DNA of 64,000 nt from positions 1,468,204 to 1,532,203 of the forward strand of contig NC_045139.1 of the NCBI RefSeq assembly GCF_008831285.2, in the 5' to 3' direction. The first letter of the stretch is position 1; every line of letters starts with the position of its first letter. This stretch comes from Nymphaea colorata. Lineage: Eukaryota > Streptophyta > Magnoliopsida > Nymphaeales > Nymphaeaceae. Below the pieces are notes generated by a model. That model saw nothing but the letters and a program-made list of their open reading frames with translations, was not told where the DNA came from and made no database searches. Shown one piece after another: positions 23,241 through 34,348 of the stretch. The translations under genes and the position numbers were made by a program.

Positions 23241-24342
23241 TTAAGTCTTTGTGAATATGCAGGAAGAGGCAGAATGGCTGATAAGAACAAGATGGTGCAC
23301 CATTAGAAAAAAGAAAAAAAAAAAAGGAAAAGAAAGCGGTAATATAATAGCTTTCAGTATTATTCATATGCCCATATCAGCCGACATGGTGCACATTTGT
23401 TTGAAGAAAAAGTTTTCTGTGCCTTGTGTGGAAGTTCATTCAAACATCGAAAGTACTTGTGGCTTCCTCGCTTGAATTTCTTATACAGTTGAATACCATG
23501 GATGATGCCTATATTCTCAATCTTAAAGTCCTCCACTTATTGAGTTTTAGGTGTATTCACCAAACTCAGCTCAATTTTGGGGGACGCACTTAGGATTTTT
23601 TCGTGGACTGAGAATGCTGAACTACTGAAGCAAATATTTTGGCTCCAGTTATAAAACCTTGTTGTGAGATTCAAACCAGCTAATTTCCTTTACAATTGCG
23701 GATTATCACAGCTCAGATTCTATATATCATATCGATGCTGTTGAATAATTGCCAGCTGATGACTACAATTTAAAAAATCATTATCAAAAGGACCATAAAG
23801 CTTTGCTAAACTCGCCGCTATAATCTGTGGTGGTACCATAAACCGTTGTTAATACCAACTCAGTGACTATTTTTAAGCGACAGACTTTTAAATTTTAGCC
23901 ATTTGACAATATTTATATATACACAGGGTTCACAAGGCTTTATATATAGAGTTTAGATAAATAACCAACTTGGATTTATCTTTTAAAAAGCAACTTTATA
24001 TGTGAATAAGACGATCAGATAACTCATTACTCAGTCTAGACATTCTGCATATTTGTTTATTATCTCACCACCATTAAGGCGGTGTTTCATAGAATACATC
24101 CAGTTCCTCCAAACGGGGATATTGGATGGGCGTAGAAGTTCTGCAACAGAAAATATTCCAAAGCATATATACTTCCAATACTAGAGGGGTACATGCACTA
24201 TAATAATAAGAACATTGGCCTGCAGGGCATAAATCACTAAGGCCGCACCTCATTAAGTGCATTTATTTAGAAGCACAACGACACAGTTGACGCGCAGTTC
24301 ATCACAGACACAGAAAAGGGCTTAAAGGAAAGAAGGCCCTCT

Positions 24343-25604
24343 CTAGTTGCCACCCTGCACAAACTCTGCGTACTCCTCAGCCGAGCAGCACCTGTACCCG
24401 CACCGGTAGCAACCGCGCCCATATCCATATCCACCACCGTGTCCATATCCATATCCGCCACCGTGTCCATATCCACCGTATCCACCGCGTCCATATCCAT
24501 ATCCACCGCGTCCATATCCACCTCCTCCATATCCTCCGTACTTTTCATCGTTGAACTCATCCATCTGCTTCTGGGAGAGAGCATCCTTCTTGTCTGAATT
24601 AAGTCAAAAGAGATATATCATCAAGAAAAGATACATGTAATCAGTAATACATGTACAAAAATATAAAAGAATCTGCAACTGTTTAGGAAAATAGCTGACA
24701 AATTAACAAAGAAGGAACAAAAGAAAAGAAAAGAGATGGATTTTCCATAGATTATGCTGGGAAAATACAGGTACTGAGAGAAAGGCGCATGATCTAATAT
24801 ATAATCATTTGAGATAAGGGAGTCACAAGGTATATATGCATGACAAGTAGAGTATTTCATCATCTCGCCCAAGACATGAGCTGAAGTACCCCTTCCCTAC
24901 CCCAGGATCCAAACCTGTATCAATAGCAATACATCTAAGCTTGTACATCATTTCCCCTCTATTGACTCAAGAAGTGAGTGCTCATACCATTTGAACCAGA
25001 CCAGCCGCCTATTGGCCCGTGAGCTGCTGACTTGAGACGGTCACAATTTGCGTCCTTTTGAGAATAGTAATAAAGTACTTCCATTCTAAATAGTATATAA
25101 ATTTGACTTATCAAAGGAGTGGTACTCCTAAAGAATCATAACGTCGGTGACTGCTTGCTCACTCACAGTTATCACCTGTTCTATGCCAACAACTCTCTTT
25201 GGAAATTTCTGAGATTTGATGAAAATCCTGATACGATTATCACTTGTTGTCAAACAAAATCTAGTGAAGACTTTCCATTTATGTCCTCGCTGCACAGAGA
25301 TCACACCGACCATAGAGTATGGTTTGGCTCTAGGAAATTAACAACAGAATTAAATGAATTTGTATGGAAGAGTGGAATATAATAGTGGTACAGAGTTTGG
25401 AAGAGAATTAAGAGAACATCTAAAGCATGGTTTGAGTATGGCTCTAGGACATATAAAAATTACTAGCGCTAAAGTATAACGAAGAAGCAGAGAATGAGAA
25501 ACCCCACCAGCGACAGGCTTCTCTTCCAACTCACGAGCAAGCACTTGGGAAAAGAGCAAGAACGCGGCAAAGATAACGAGGAGGGAGAGCCTTCTTAGTG
25601 CCAT
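24343..25604 (-). CDS. Gene B: secreted Gly/Tyr-rich protein with one Cys motif, 115 aa
   Basis: Exon 1 is 25508-25604 (97 nt) and exon 2 is 24343-24593 (251 nt). The intron is 914 nt, phase 1, with the same GTGGGG donor as gene A. The signal peptide MALRRLSLLVIFAAF... and the RELEEKPVA start of the mature protein are nearly identical to A. The Gly/Tyr/His repeat is longer than in A by several GGGYGYG-type residues. One codon of the Cys motif is missing, so the spacing is C94-x2-C97-x3-C101-C102 instead of x3/x3. The sequence then continues SAEEYAEFVQGGN. Role and location as for gene A (probably apoplastic, function unknown). Confidence 0.88.
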
Positions 25605-25667
25605 GGCTAACTGCTATGACTAATGATCAAGGGAAGACGAGATGTGTTTCATGCACCACATCTTGGC

Positions 25668-25677
25668 CTATTTATAG
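25668..25677 (-). promoter_or_regulatory. TATA box of gene B (CTATAAATAG)
   Basis: 64 bp upstream of the ATG, as in gene A. A (CA)n(GA)n tract lies upstream near 25706-25729. Confidence 0.8.
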
Positions 25678-25689
25678 TGTTTAAGAAGT

Positions 25690-28600
25690 GAGATATTTCA
25701 GTTCTTCACACACACACACACAAAGAGAGAGTGTATACCACTGATTATTTTGTGATCGAGAGACCACTAATTAGTTGTGCCAGTGGTAGTTGACGCCATT
25801 AAATGTAGTAGCAGAGATAGAAAATTTTATGAAAAGAGCGCTTACTTTAATGGGCTGGGTACCTATGGGGCATCAAAGCAAGTCTGGTGTAGGCAGACCC
25901 TGGTCCAATTCCTTCATACTAAAACTTTTTCAAGGACTGGTGTTGGTTGGCATGGGCAATGGTCCACACTAGCTGACATGTAGCTAGGCCACTGATTAAA
26001 TGTATCTTATCTTATATGATCCATTTATAATTAAGGGTGATGTAATTGGTCGGCATTTTCTGATTTTTTCTCTCTCACACACACACACAAACACATTTTG
26101 TTCACATTTAGCTAGTACCCACTGAACAATATCGTAGTAGCAGTTATTACTAGACTCAGAAGATCTATTGAACATACACTACGGCAAGATCTAACTGTTA
26201 CAGAAATGGTTTCCAACATATGCGCCTACCCTTCTAGTTTCGGGTGGCCATTCATCTCTTGCACTTACACGTGAAACCATTTATTTCCACAAGAAAAAAT
26301 GCAAAGGGAAAAGGAAAAAGACGGTGCAGGTATGTGACACAACCTAGAAATAACCAAGAGGCCCCTACTGGTTGACGGAAAGATCCTCTCTCCTACAAAG
26401 GTGAAAATGAAATCAAATTTTTTTTCCTCCGGTAAAAAGATTGGAACATGTCTCAGAAAAAAAAAAAAACCAAAACCTATCTTCACCACCGGTTCTCGTC
26501 AGTAAAAGTAAACTGTACGAGGACTTCCATCTCCAAAGAAGCTACTGAAATTTTTCGAAAGAAACAACCGAGAAGGTGCTAGAACTTATTAAAGAGTTAC
26601 GTATTGGAATCCACCGATATTTTTTCGATTTCTTGTCTCTGTCTTTATTTTATAATATAAACAATGCATTTGACAGTACACTTGATAATGAGATCAATAA
26701 AAAGGGTGATGTCGATTCAGTGCATGAAAGAGGGAAAGAGATATTAATTGCGTGATTGTCAAGTCTAACAAATTGGTAAACTTGAAAGAGAGATTACATC
26801 TAAAAATCAGTTCTTAATTATTGTAAAAAGTTGAAGGTACCACTATTTCTCCAAAAATTAACCAGACATCATATAAATGGGTGGATGTCATGCTGAACTG
26901 AGACAACCTCAATCCTATTTGGTTTTGAGTCAATAAGACGTACAGTGACGTTTTTCTATATCTAAAGATAGTATAATGAAAAGATGAAGAATGTGTTGGA
27001 CTAATACTAATTGCTGTTTATGGAACGTAAACAACGGCTGCGTGACAATCAATATGGCATGAAAGCCTACCTTGGCAGTGACCCAGGCACAGCATTTTCG
27101 AGCAAAAAAAATGTGAAAAAGATGTACATTAAAGCGCACCATATTTTTGGCTATAAACCAGGAACGCCACCTACGTTTCTGAATTTCTGATTCATATGAC
27201 AGGCATCTGTTTGCAGTACCCCTTAACTTAGCTCAAGATTCAATTTAAGCAACTAACTGGCTTTACAGTATTTCCCTGAACTTTGGTAAAAGTTTAATTT
27301 AAACGACTAACTACTGCTCAACTTCAGGAAGTAGGAGGTTTATTCTTACCATCCAAGCATGAACCAAAGCCCCCCTCCATTCCTCTTGCACACACATTGG
27401 TATAGATCTACATCAATATCAGGCAATAAGATCTCCACATGCTTCAACTTTCACAAGGACCCACTCCTTTTGACAGTACAATAACATAGCCCCCCGCGTG
27501 TCACGCGAATATGTGCCACATAACATGTTTCAGCCTAGCCATTTGAGCCAACTCCTGCTCCACTAAAAAAGAGAAATTAATTGAGAATTGAGAGTTCTGT
27601 AATTTAGCCAATAAATTAGGCCTATAAATGGGAATTTTATTATATACGTTTCTATCTATAGATAACAAGACTCATTGCATGCACCACCCCTATGCACACT
27701 CTCTGCACCATAAAACCAAAAAATTTGCTTCCATATTAGTTCATCTAATGAATGAAGGGCCAAAATATGAACAAAATAGCCCTGGTATGTCAAAGCAAAA
27801 GCCCTCATATGAAGATAAAATCTGTAAAGAGGAAAAATAAAATTCCTAAAATTCTTTTTTCTTCTTAAAAAATAACTAAAAATAGTACCCCTCGTAACTA
27901 TGTTGGTGCATGCAATGGGGTCCAGCCTGTGTGTTGGGGCCAAGCTACCTACAACTCTAGCGATCCCCTTCAAAAGTAAACCGGAGTTGCATGCACCTCA
28001 CAACAAATATGTGCTAAAGGAGTTTTCGGTATTTTGTCTATTTTTAAAAAGGAAATAGATATTTTTATAAATTTAATTTTGCAATTTCCATCCTTTATCT
28101 TCACAGGACAATGAGTTGCGTGCACCAGGGTGGTGCACACAATAAACATGCACTAGAAAAAATAGAAGGAGAGAGTTGAGGTAGTTCACAAATTTTTTTC
28201 AACAAGAAATGTCTTATTCCGTAGAAGGCTCCACTTTTTACTGATAAGATTTATTATTTTGATCATTATACACTCTAGTGCACAATTTTGTGTGCACCAG
28301 AAGTGCATAAATAACCAGCTTAGTCTTCAGCAGAGAGCTTTACTCTTGAGAGATGGGCACATTCCTCTGATCACTTGGCATCCCACATCTCACTTTAGAG
28401 GGATGCTGCACATAACCAGTTTTGCCTCGCCTCAAAACAAGTCATCTTGTCATATTCATCAAACCATGACCCAAACTCTTTGTTTGTTGGGAGATATTAA
28501 GGCTCATTCATAGGCCTTGTAGTCTTCTCTAGAACCCAAACTCTTTGTTTTTTGGAGACCCAACACAGAATCTGCGCAGAACAGTTTAGATGTGAACTCA

Positions 28601-28820
28601 ACTACTCATGCAGTTTGATGCACATCGATCGATCCTTTTATTGGAAAACAGCAAACAAAGAAGACATCACATCTATGAGCTCACAAGTAGCCATTACAAA
28701 CCCAAGTGCATGCTTTTATTTTAGGCACCAACTGGTTGTGGTTGGCAGATTAAGATGCACTACTGCATAACTACGGAGAGGAAGCCATGGAGGTCGCAGA
28801 GCCAAGCGATCAACAGACTC
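25690..28820. other. Spacer between gene B and pseudogene E; no gene seen
   Basis: Counterpart of the 11190-14480 spacer without the 184-bp MITE. Frames in it are broken differently in the other copies, which argues against coding. Confidence 0.7.
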
Positions 28821-28829
28821 TCAGCCTGG

Positions 28830-29093
28830 CTAGTTTCCTGCCTGCACAAACTCAGCATATTCCTCGGCTGAGCAGCACCTGAACCCGCAGTAACGATGGC
28901 AGTACGGTGGACGCCCGTAAGGGGGGAATCGACGTCCAGGTCCATAGATATGTGCAGCCTGAGAGAAGGCAGCAAACTCTTCCGCAGAACAGCAGCTTTT
29001 GCCATAGAGGTGTGGGCACGGTGGGAAGTCGCGGCCATACCCATATGGGAATTTTGGCGTGACTGCCGCCCGCTACACTCGTATCCTTGTCAT
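28830..29093 (-). pseudogene. Pseudogene E: exon 2 of a two-motif protein, frameshifted and without exon 1
   Basis: 264 nt against 263 in gene D. An extra A in an AAAA run near the start of the exon (29055 region) throws the frame before the first Cys motif. In the original frame the second Cys of motif 1 is Tyr (CPHLY-GKSCC). The second motif (CHRYCGFRCCSAEEYAEFVQ) is otherwise kept. Exon 1 and promoter are missing because the duplicated block ends at about 29392. Not expected to give a secreted product. Confidence 0.85.
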
Positions 29094-29673
29094 CTGCAGC
29101 CAGAAAAGAGAGTTACAGATGATTTCGTCCACATACAGAAAAAAATAAAAGAATCTGCAAATGCTGTATGTGCCAAAAAAACAAGAAAGGGAAAGAAGAA
29201 GAAGAGGGAAGAAATTGTCATGGATTATAATGATACAAGGGAGAGAGTTGGACGAAGATGGTTCTTTCAATGCATCCATGAATGCAAAAGAATCCTCCAT
29301 AAGCGGTCAACCATGTGTTATGGTTAGCCTAAAAGAAATTAAAACAGATCTTAAAGAAGGCATGAAAATGCAATTTACGGTATTTTCAGGTGGAAGTTTG
29401 TATGACAATGGTTGTTGACGTGAACCATCAAAGTTGTGAAACAAGTGAGATATGGGCTTCATGTATCGGTCCAAACTGTTGGACGCAAAATGAAAGCATG
29501 CCGGTCTCATCAGTAAGCGAACGTTGTCTACATGGCATGGTTTGACGGATCGAGTCGACTGAAATTGGCTGGATTAGGAGCGGGTCCCCCTTCCAATTCA
29601 ATCATCAAACAACAAAAGAGGTTCCAATGTACCATGGATTAGACTTTTAGAAATTATTTGGCACAGTAATCCA

Positions 29674-29677
<4 letters not shown>

Positions 29678-29727
<50 letters not shown>
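29678..29727. repeat. (AT)n microsatellite at the junction of cassette copies 2 and 3
   Basis: 50-bp AT tract. Homology to the other cassettes resumes right after it with ACCATAAATCTTTGCT. Copy 1 has its long AT tract (9157-9232) close to the same position. Confidence 0.95.
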
Positions 29728-29732
<5 letters not shown>

Positions 29733-30274
29733 CCATAAATCTTTGCTAAACTCCCCATTATAATCTGTGGTACTAATAACCGTTGTTAATATCAAATCAG
29801 CGACTGTTTTTTAGCGATAAACTTTTAAATTTTAGTCATTTGACAACATTTATAGGGTCTACAAGACCTCATATATAGAGCTTAGATAAATAACCAACTT
29901 GGATATCATCTTTTAAAAAGTAACTTTATATGTGAATAAACCGATCAGATAATTCATAATTCAGTCTAGGTATTCCGCATATTTGCTTATTATTTTTCAC
30001 CACCATTAAGGCGGCGTTTCATAGAATACATCCAGTTCCTGCAAATGGGGATATTGCATGGGAGTAGAAGTTCAGCGCCAGCAAATATTCCAAAGCAAAT
30101 ATACTTTGAATAACAGAGGGGTACATGCACTATAATAAGAAGAACATTGGCCTGCAGGGCATGAATCACTAAGGCCGCACCTCAATAAGTGCATTTATTT
30201 AGAAGCACAACGACACAGTTGACACGCAGTTCATCACAGACACAGAAAAGGGCTTAAAGGAAAGAAGGCCCTCT

Positions 30275-31523
30275 CTAGTTGCCACCCTGCACAAACTCTG
30301 CGTACTCCTCAGCCGAGCAGCACCTGTACCCGCACCGGTAATAGCAACCACGTCCATATCCATATCCACCGCGTCCATACCCATATCCAGGTCTGCCATA
30401 TCCATACCCAGGTCCATATCCACCGCGTCCATACCCATACCCAGGTCCACCTCCATATCCTCCGTACTTTTCATCGTTGAACTCATCCATCTGCGTCTGG
30501 GAGAGAGCATCCTTCTTGTCTGAATTAAGTCAAAAGAGATATATCACCAAGAAAGAAATCAGAAAAGATATATATAATCAGTAACACATGTACAAAAATA
30601 TAAAAGAATCTGCAACTGTTTAGGAAAATAGCTGAGAAATTAACACAGAAGGAACAAAAGAAAAGAAAAGAGATGGATTTTCCACAGATCATGCTGGGAA
30701 AGTGCCGGTACTCAAAAAAAAAAAAAGTGCATGATCTAATATATAATCATTGAAATAAAGGAGTCACAAAGTATATATGCATGACAAGTAGAGTATTTCA
30801 TCATCTCGCACAACACATGAGCTGAAGTTACCCCTTCCCTACCTCAGGATCCAAACCTGCATCGCTAGCTATACATCTCAGCTTATACATCATTTCTCTT
30901 CTACTGGCACACCCTTTATTGGCTTACGAAGTGAGTGCTCATGCCATTCGAACCAGAGAACAGCCGCCTAATGGCCGGTGAGCCACTGACTTGAGATCAC
31001 AATTTGCATCCTTTTGAAAACAGTAATAAAGTACTTTTCTTCTAAATAGTATATAAATTTGACTTATCAAAGGAGTGGTACTCCTAAGAATCAGAACCTC
31101 TGAGCCTGCTTGCTCACTCACAGTTATCACCTGTTCTATTGCAACAACTCTCTTTGGAATTTTCTGAGATTTGATGAAAATTCTGAATACGATTATCACT
31201 TGTTATACTTAGTCAAACAAAGATCTAGTGAAGACTTTCCATTGATGTCCCCACTGCACAAAGATCACACCGACCATAGGGCATGGTTTGGCTCTAGGAA
31301 ATTAACAACAGAAATATATGAATTTGTGTGGAAGAATGGAATATAATAGTGGGACAGTTTGGAAGAAAATTAAGGGCACATTTAACGAAGAAGTATAACG
31401 AAGAAGCAGAGAATGAGAAACCCCACCAGCGACAGCTTTCTCTTCCAACTCACGAGCAAGCACTTGGGAAAAGAGCAAGAACGCGGCGAAGATAACGAGG
31501 AGGGAGAGCCTTCTCAGTGCCAT
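30275..31523 (-). CDS. Gene C: secreted Gly/Tyr/Pro-rich protein with one Cys motif, 113 aa
   Basis: Exon 1 is 31427-31523 (97 nt), exon 2 is 30275-30519 (245 nt), intron 907 nt, phase 1. The signal peptide is the same as in gene B, and the mature start reads RELEEKAVA. The repeat region differs from A and B by GPGYGYGR and RPGYGYGR units. Those prolines bring it closer to the two-motif proteins. The terminal motif is C91-x3-C95-x3-C99-C100-SAEEYAEFVQGGN. Probably secreted; function unknown. Confidence 0.88.
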
Positions 31524-31596
31524 GGCTAACTGGTATGACTAATTATGACTAATGATCAAGGGAAGGCGAGATGTGTTTCAGGCACCACACCTTCGC

Positions 31597-31606
31597 CTAT
31601 TTATAG
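31597..31606 (-). promoter_or_regulatory. TATA box of gene C (CTATAAATAG)
   Basis: 74 bp upstream of the ATG. The leader is 10 bp longer than in A and B because ATGACTAATT is duplicated just upstream of the start codon. Confidence 0.78.
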
Positions 31607-32040
31607 TGTCTAAGAAGTGCCATATTTCAGTTCTAATCACACACAAAGGAAGAGTATACACTATTGATTATTTTGTCATTGAGAGCTCACTTATTAGTTG
31701 TGTCAGGGTAGTTGACACCATTAAATGTAGCAGCAGAGCCAGAAAATTTTACGAGAAAGGCGCTTATTTTAATGGGTTGGGTGCCTATAGGGCATCCACG
31801 CGAGTCTGGTGTAGGCAAACCCTGGTCCAAATTCATAATAAAAGAAATTTTCAAAAACTGGTGTTATGGCCCACACTAGCCGACTTGTGGCATTAAATGT
31901 ATCTTTATCTTATATGGCCCATTTATAATGAAGGGTGATGTAATTGGTCGGTATTTTCTGATTATCTCTCTCTCTCCCTCACACACACACTCTCTCTCTC
32001 ACGCACACACACGCACATATTTTGTTCACATTTAGCTAGT

Positions 32041-32757
32041 ACGGTGTCGGGCCGAGAAAAACCTGGCCTGGGCAGGCCCTGGGCCCGATAGCCCGGCCCG
32101 GCCCGGCCCAATACCGCTCCGTCTCCCCCTCCCGCCCTCCGTCCCCGCTCCCCCTCCTCCTCCGTCTCCCTCTCTCCCTCCCCCTCCGTATCCCCGCTCC
32201 TGCTCTCCCTCCTCCTCCGTCTCCCGCTCCCTCTCCCCCTCCTCCTCCGTCTCCCGTTCCTCCTCTGTCTCCCTCCTTCCCTCCTCCTCCGTCCCCCGCT
32301 CTTCCTCCCCTCCGTCTCCCGTTCCTCCTCCGTCTCCCTCCTCACCTCCGTCTTCCTCCTCCGTCCCCCGCTCCTCCTCCCCTCCGTCTTCCTCCTCCGT
32401 GTCTCCCTCCTCTGTCCCCCGCTCCTCCTCCCCTCCGTCTCCCGTTCCTCCTCCGTCTCCCTCCTCCCCTTCGTCTCTCGTTCCTCCTCCGTCTCCCTCC
32501 TCCCCTCCGTCTTCCTCCGACGCCGCCAGGTCAGCAGGTTGAGCACCAGGTCGAGACCGCCGGGGAGGGGGAAAAAGAGTCGGCGAGAGAGAATAGGCGC
32601 CGTGGTGGGAGGAGGAGGAGGAGCGCGGCCACCGGGAAGGGGGTCGGCCATCGGCGAGGGGAAAAGGCGGTCGACCGTCTACGGTCTGCCATGGGCTCGT
32701 GAGCGACGGGGCGGGCCGGGCCAATTCGGGCCGAACTGAGCCGGCCCTAAAGCCCCT
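32041..32757. repeat. GC-rich polypyrimidine minisatellite block replacing spacer sequence
   Basis: The core (about 32110-32520) is CTCCTCCGTCTCCC-type repeats, almost all C/T on the plus strand. It is flanked by stretches of GGCCCGGCCCGG on the left and GGGCCGGGCC on the right. It replaces about 240 bp that cassette copy 2 has at about 26119-26357. Minus-strand frames read Arg/Glu/Gly runs and are repeat artefacts, not genes. Confidence 0.85.
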
Positions 32758-32891
32758 ACTGGTTGAATGAAAGACCCTCTCTCCTACGAGGGTGAAAATG
32801 AAATCCAAAAAATTGTTCTTTCGGTAAAAAGATTGGTACATGTCTCAGAAAAAAAAAAGATCAAAATCTATCTTCACCATAGGTTCTCGTC

Positions 32892-32899
32892 AGTAAAAG
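32892..32899. other. Left target-site duplication AGTAAAAG of the outer hAT-like element
   Basis: The same eight bases occur at 37563-37570, after the Harbinger element. Cassette copies 1 and 2 show a related uninterrupted site (CAGTAAAAGTAAAC). Confidence 0.85.
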
Positions 32900-33217
32900 T
32901 AGGGCTGTGCATCGGGTCGGGCCGCCGACTGGCCAGGCCGCCGCCGGGCCGGCTCGATATGGGCCGGGAAAATCCCGGCCGGCCCGTTTAGGCCCGATAA
33001 ATTAAAATATATATATATATATATTTTAATTTTTTTGTTTTAATAATATTTTTTATTCTTAATAAATACATTTTATATTAAAAAAATGTTATTTTATAAT
33101 TAAAAAAAACTTTTTAATTTAAATGGGCCGGTCCCGGAACGAGAACCGAGCCGGGCCTGGCCTGGCTGGGCTGACCGGCCCGACGGGCCGGACCGAGCCG
33201 GCCGATACCCACCCTTA
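32900..33217 (+). mobile_element. hAT-like MITE, split near its right end by the Harbinger element
   Basis: It starts TAGGGCTGTGCATCGG. The reverse complement of its end is TAAGGGTGGGTATCGG (12 of 16 match). The ends are GC-rich (GGCCGG runs) and the middle is AT-rich. The flanking 8-bp AGTAAAAG duplication fits hAT elements. The Harbinger element has gone into the final TTA of this element. No coding capacity. Confidence 0.8.
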
Positions 33218-33965
33218 GGGCCCGTTTGATGGGCGGGTGAAATTTAACGCGGTAAGTTTATCATGGTAAATTTTTCTAGAAAAATTTAGTGGATAAAATT
33301 TCACCCTCTTCCAAAATGAGGCCCTGTTTGATTGTCGGGTGAAATTTAATGTGGTAAAATTTTACCTTGTTTGATGAACATGAAGAATTTAACGTGGTAA
33401 TCTCCTCCCCAATCTGACGTTGAAAGGAGTAGGAATGTGATCTTCCAAAACAATAAAAGATCACCACTCAAATAAATGCCACAAAAGCTTGTGTCAAGAA
33501 GCCGAAACATCTAATGAAAAAGATCATCACCTCATCACCGATTCTTATATGTACAGATTACCCAAGCACACCACCAAACGAGAAAGATCATCACCTCATG
33601 GAACCACCACCAAGCCAAAACCAATAAACAGAAAATGGACTGCAGAACCCATATTATTTCTTCATGAATCATCCCAAAACAAATCACCATACAGCCAGTT
33701 CATTAAGAGACGGCCATTCACACGATATATATAACAAAAAGCAAAAAGAAATATCCAGCAACACATTACAACAGAAAGCACCTTCTTGAGAGCATCTACA
33801 ACTGCAAAAGTTATATATTTCCCAAAAACATTAAACAAAAATTGTTGATGAAATGAACTTTAAAAGGATAACAAAGTTTTATCCACAAAAGTACATCTCC
33901 ACAAAAGTTACACGAGTACGAATCCATAAAAAGGTGTATTTTCTACTAAAAACAAAAAAAAAAGT

Positions 33966-34292
33966 TTAATGAGTACATATCCAACAAAGAAAACATGTAA
34001 TCACAAAACAAGTAATCCAACATTTGTGGCTGCACTTCCGTTTTTCAAACTTCGTGTCTTCTATATCTTGCTTTGCGATGACATCTTCAATGAGTGGAGA
34101 CATGCGTACTTGCACACCATACTTGTTCTGGACATACTGATGCATGTGATTTTCTGCTACTTCTAATGAATCAAACGATGTGAAGATGGCACCCTTGTAC
34201 CGATAGACTAATGATTGGCACCGCTCCCAGCTGTCATATATGCCTCGCTCACGCCCTTCGAAAACCACATAGTACTTTTGGCGGGGCATCAT
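33966..34292 (-). CDS. RNase H1 N-terminal (RNA:DNA-hybrid-binding) domain protein carried by the Harbinger element, 108 aa
   Basis: Intact frame starting MMPRQKYYVVFEGRERG, then IYDSWERC and YKGAIFTSFDSLEVAENHMHQYV. This is the pattern of the RNase H1 N-terminal domain (PF01693), which binds RNA:DNA hybrids and also occurs alone in plant proteins. The domain fills about residues 4-55. The rest (QNKYGVQVRM... and a Cys/Trp-rich hydrophobic end) is not recognised. A good splice acceptor (TTTTCTTTTCAACAG) ends at 34303, just before the ORF. With the donor AGTAAGT at the end of the transposase, the spliced transposase frame would stop at a TGA overlapping the first ATG. No RNase H catalytic domain is present. 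Whether it is expressed is unknown. Confidence 0.7.
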   Translation of the reverse strand: MMPRQKYYVVFEGRERGIYDSWERCQSLVYRYKGAIFTSFDSLEVAENHMHQYVQNKYGVQVRMSPLIEDVIAKQDIEDTKFEKRKCSHKCWITCFVITCFLCWICTH

Positions 34293-34348
34293 CTTCGTTG
34301 TCCTGTTGAAAAGAAAACAAATGTCAAACAATCAAACTCAAGAAGTTG

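Larger units (their letters stand above)
23290..29392. repeat. Array 1, cassette copy 2 (gene B and pseudogene E)
   Basis: Collinear with copy 1. It ends near 29392, where similarity to the gene D intron stops, so exon 1 and the promoter of gene E are absent. The next cassette copy begins about 335 bp further on. Confidence 0.85.

Noticed and set aside
32032-32841. Two long minus-strand frames rich in Arg, Glu and Gly
   Set aside because: Both read the same GC-rich minisatellite in different frames, which is expected from the repeat and not evidence of a gene.
33966-34292. A caulimovirus fragment as the source of the RNase H1 N-terminal-like domain
   Set aside because: No other viral feature is near. 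The domain is common in cellular proteins, and the ORF sits inside a bounded DNA transposon. A captured cellular gene is simpler.
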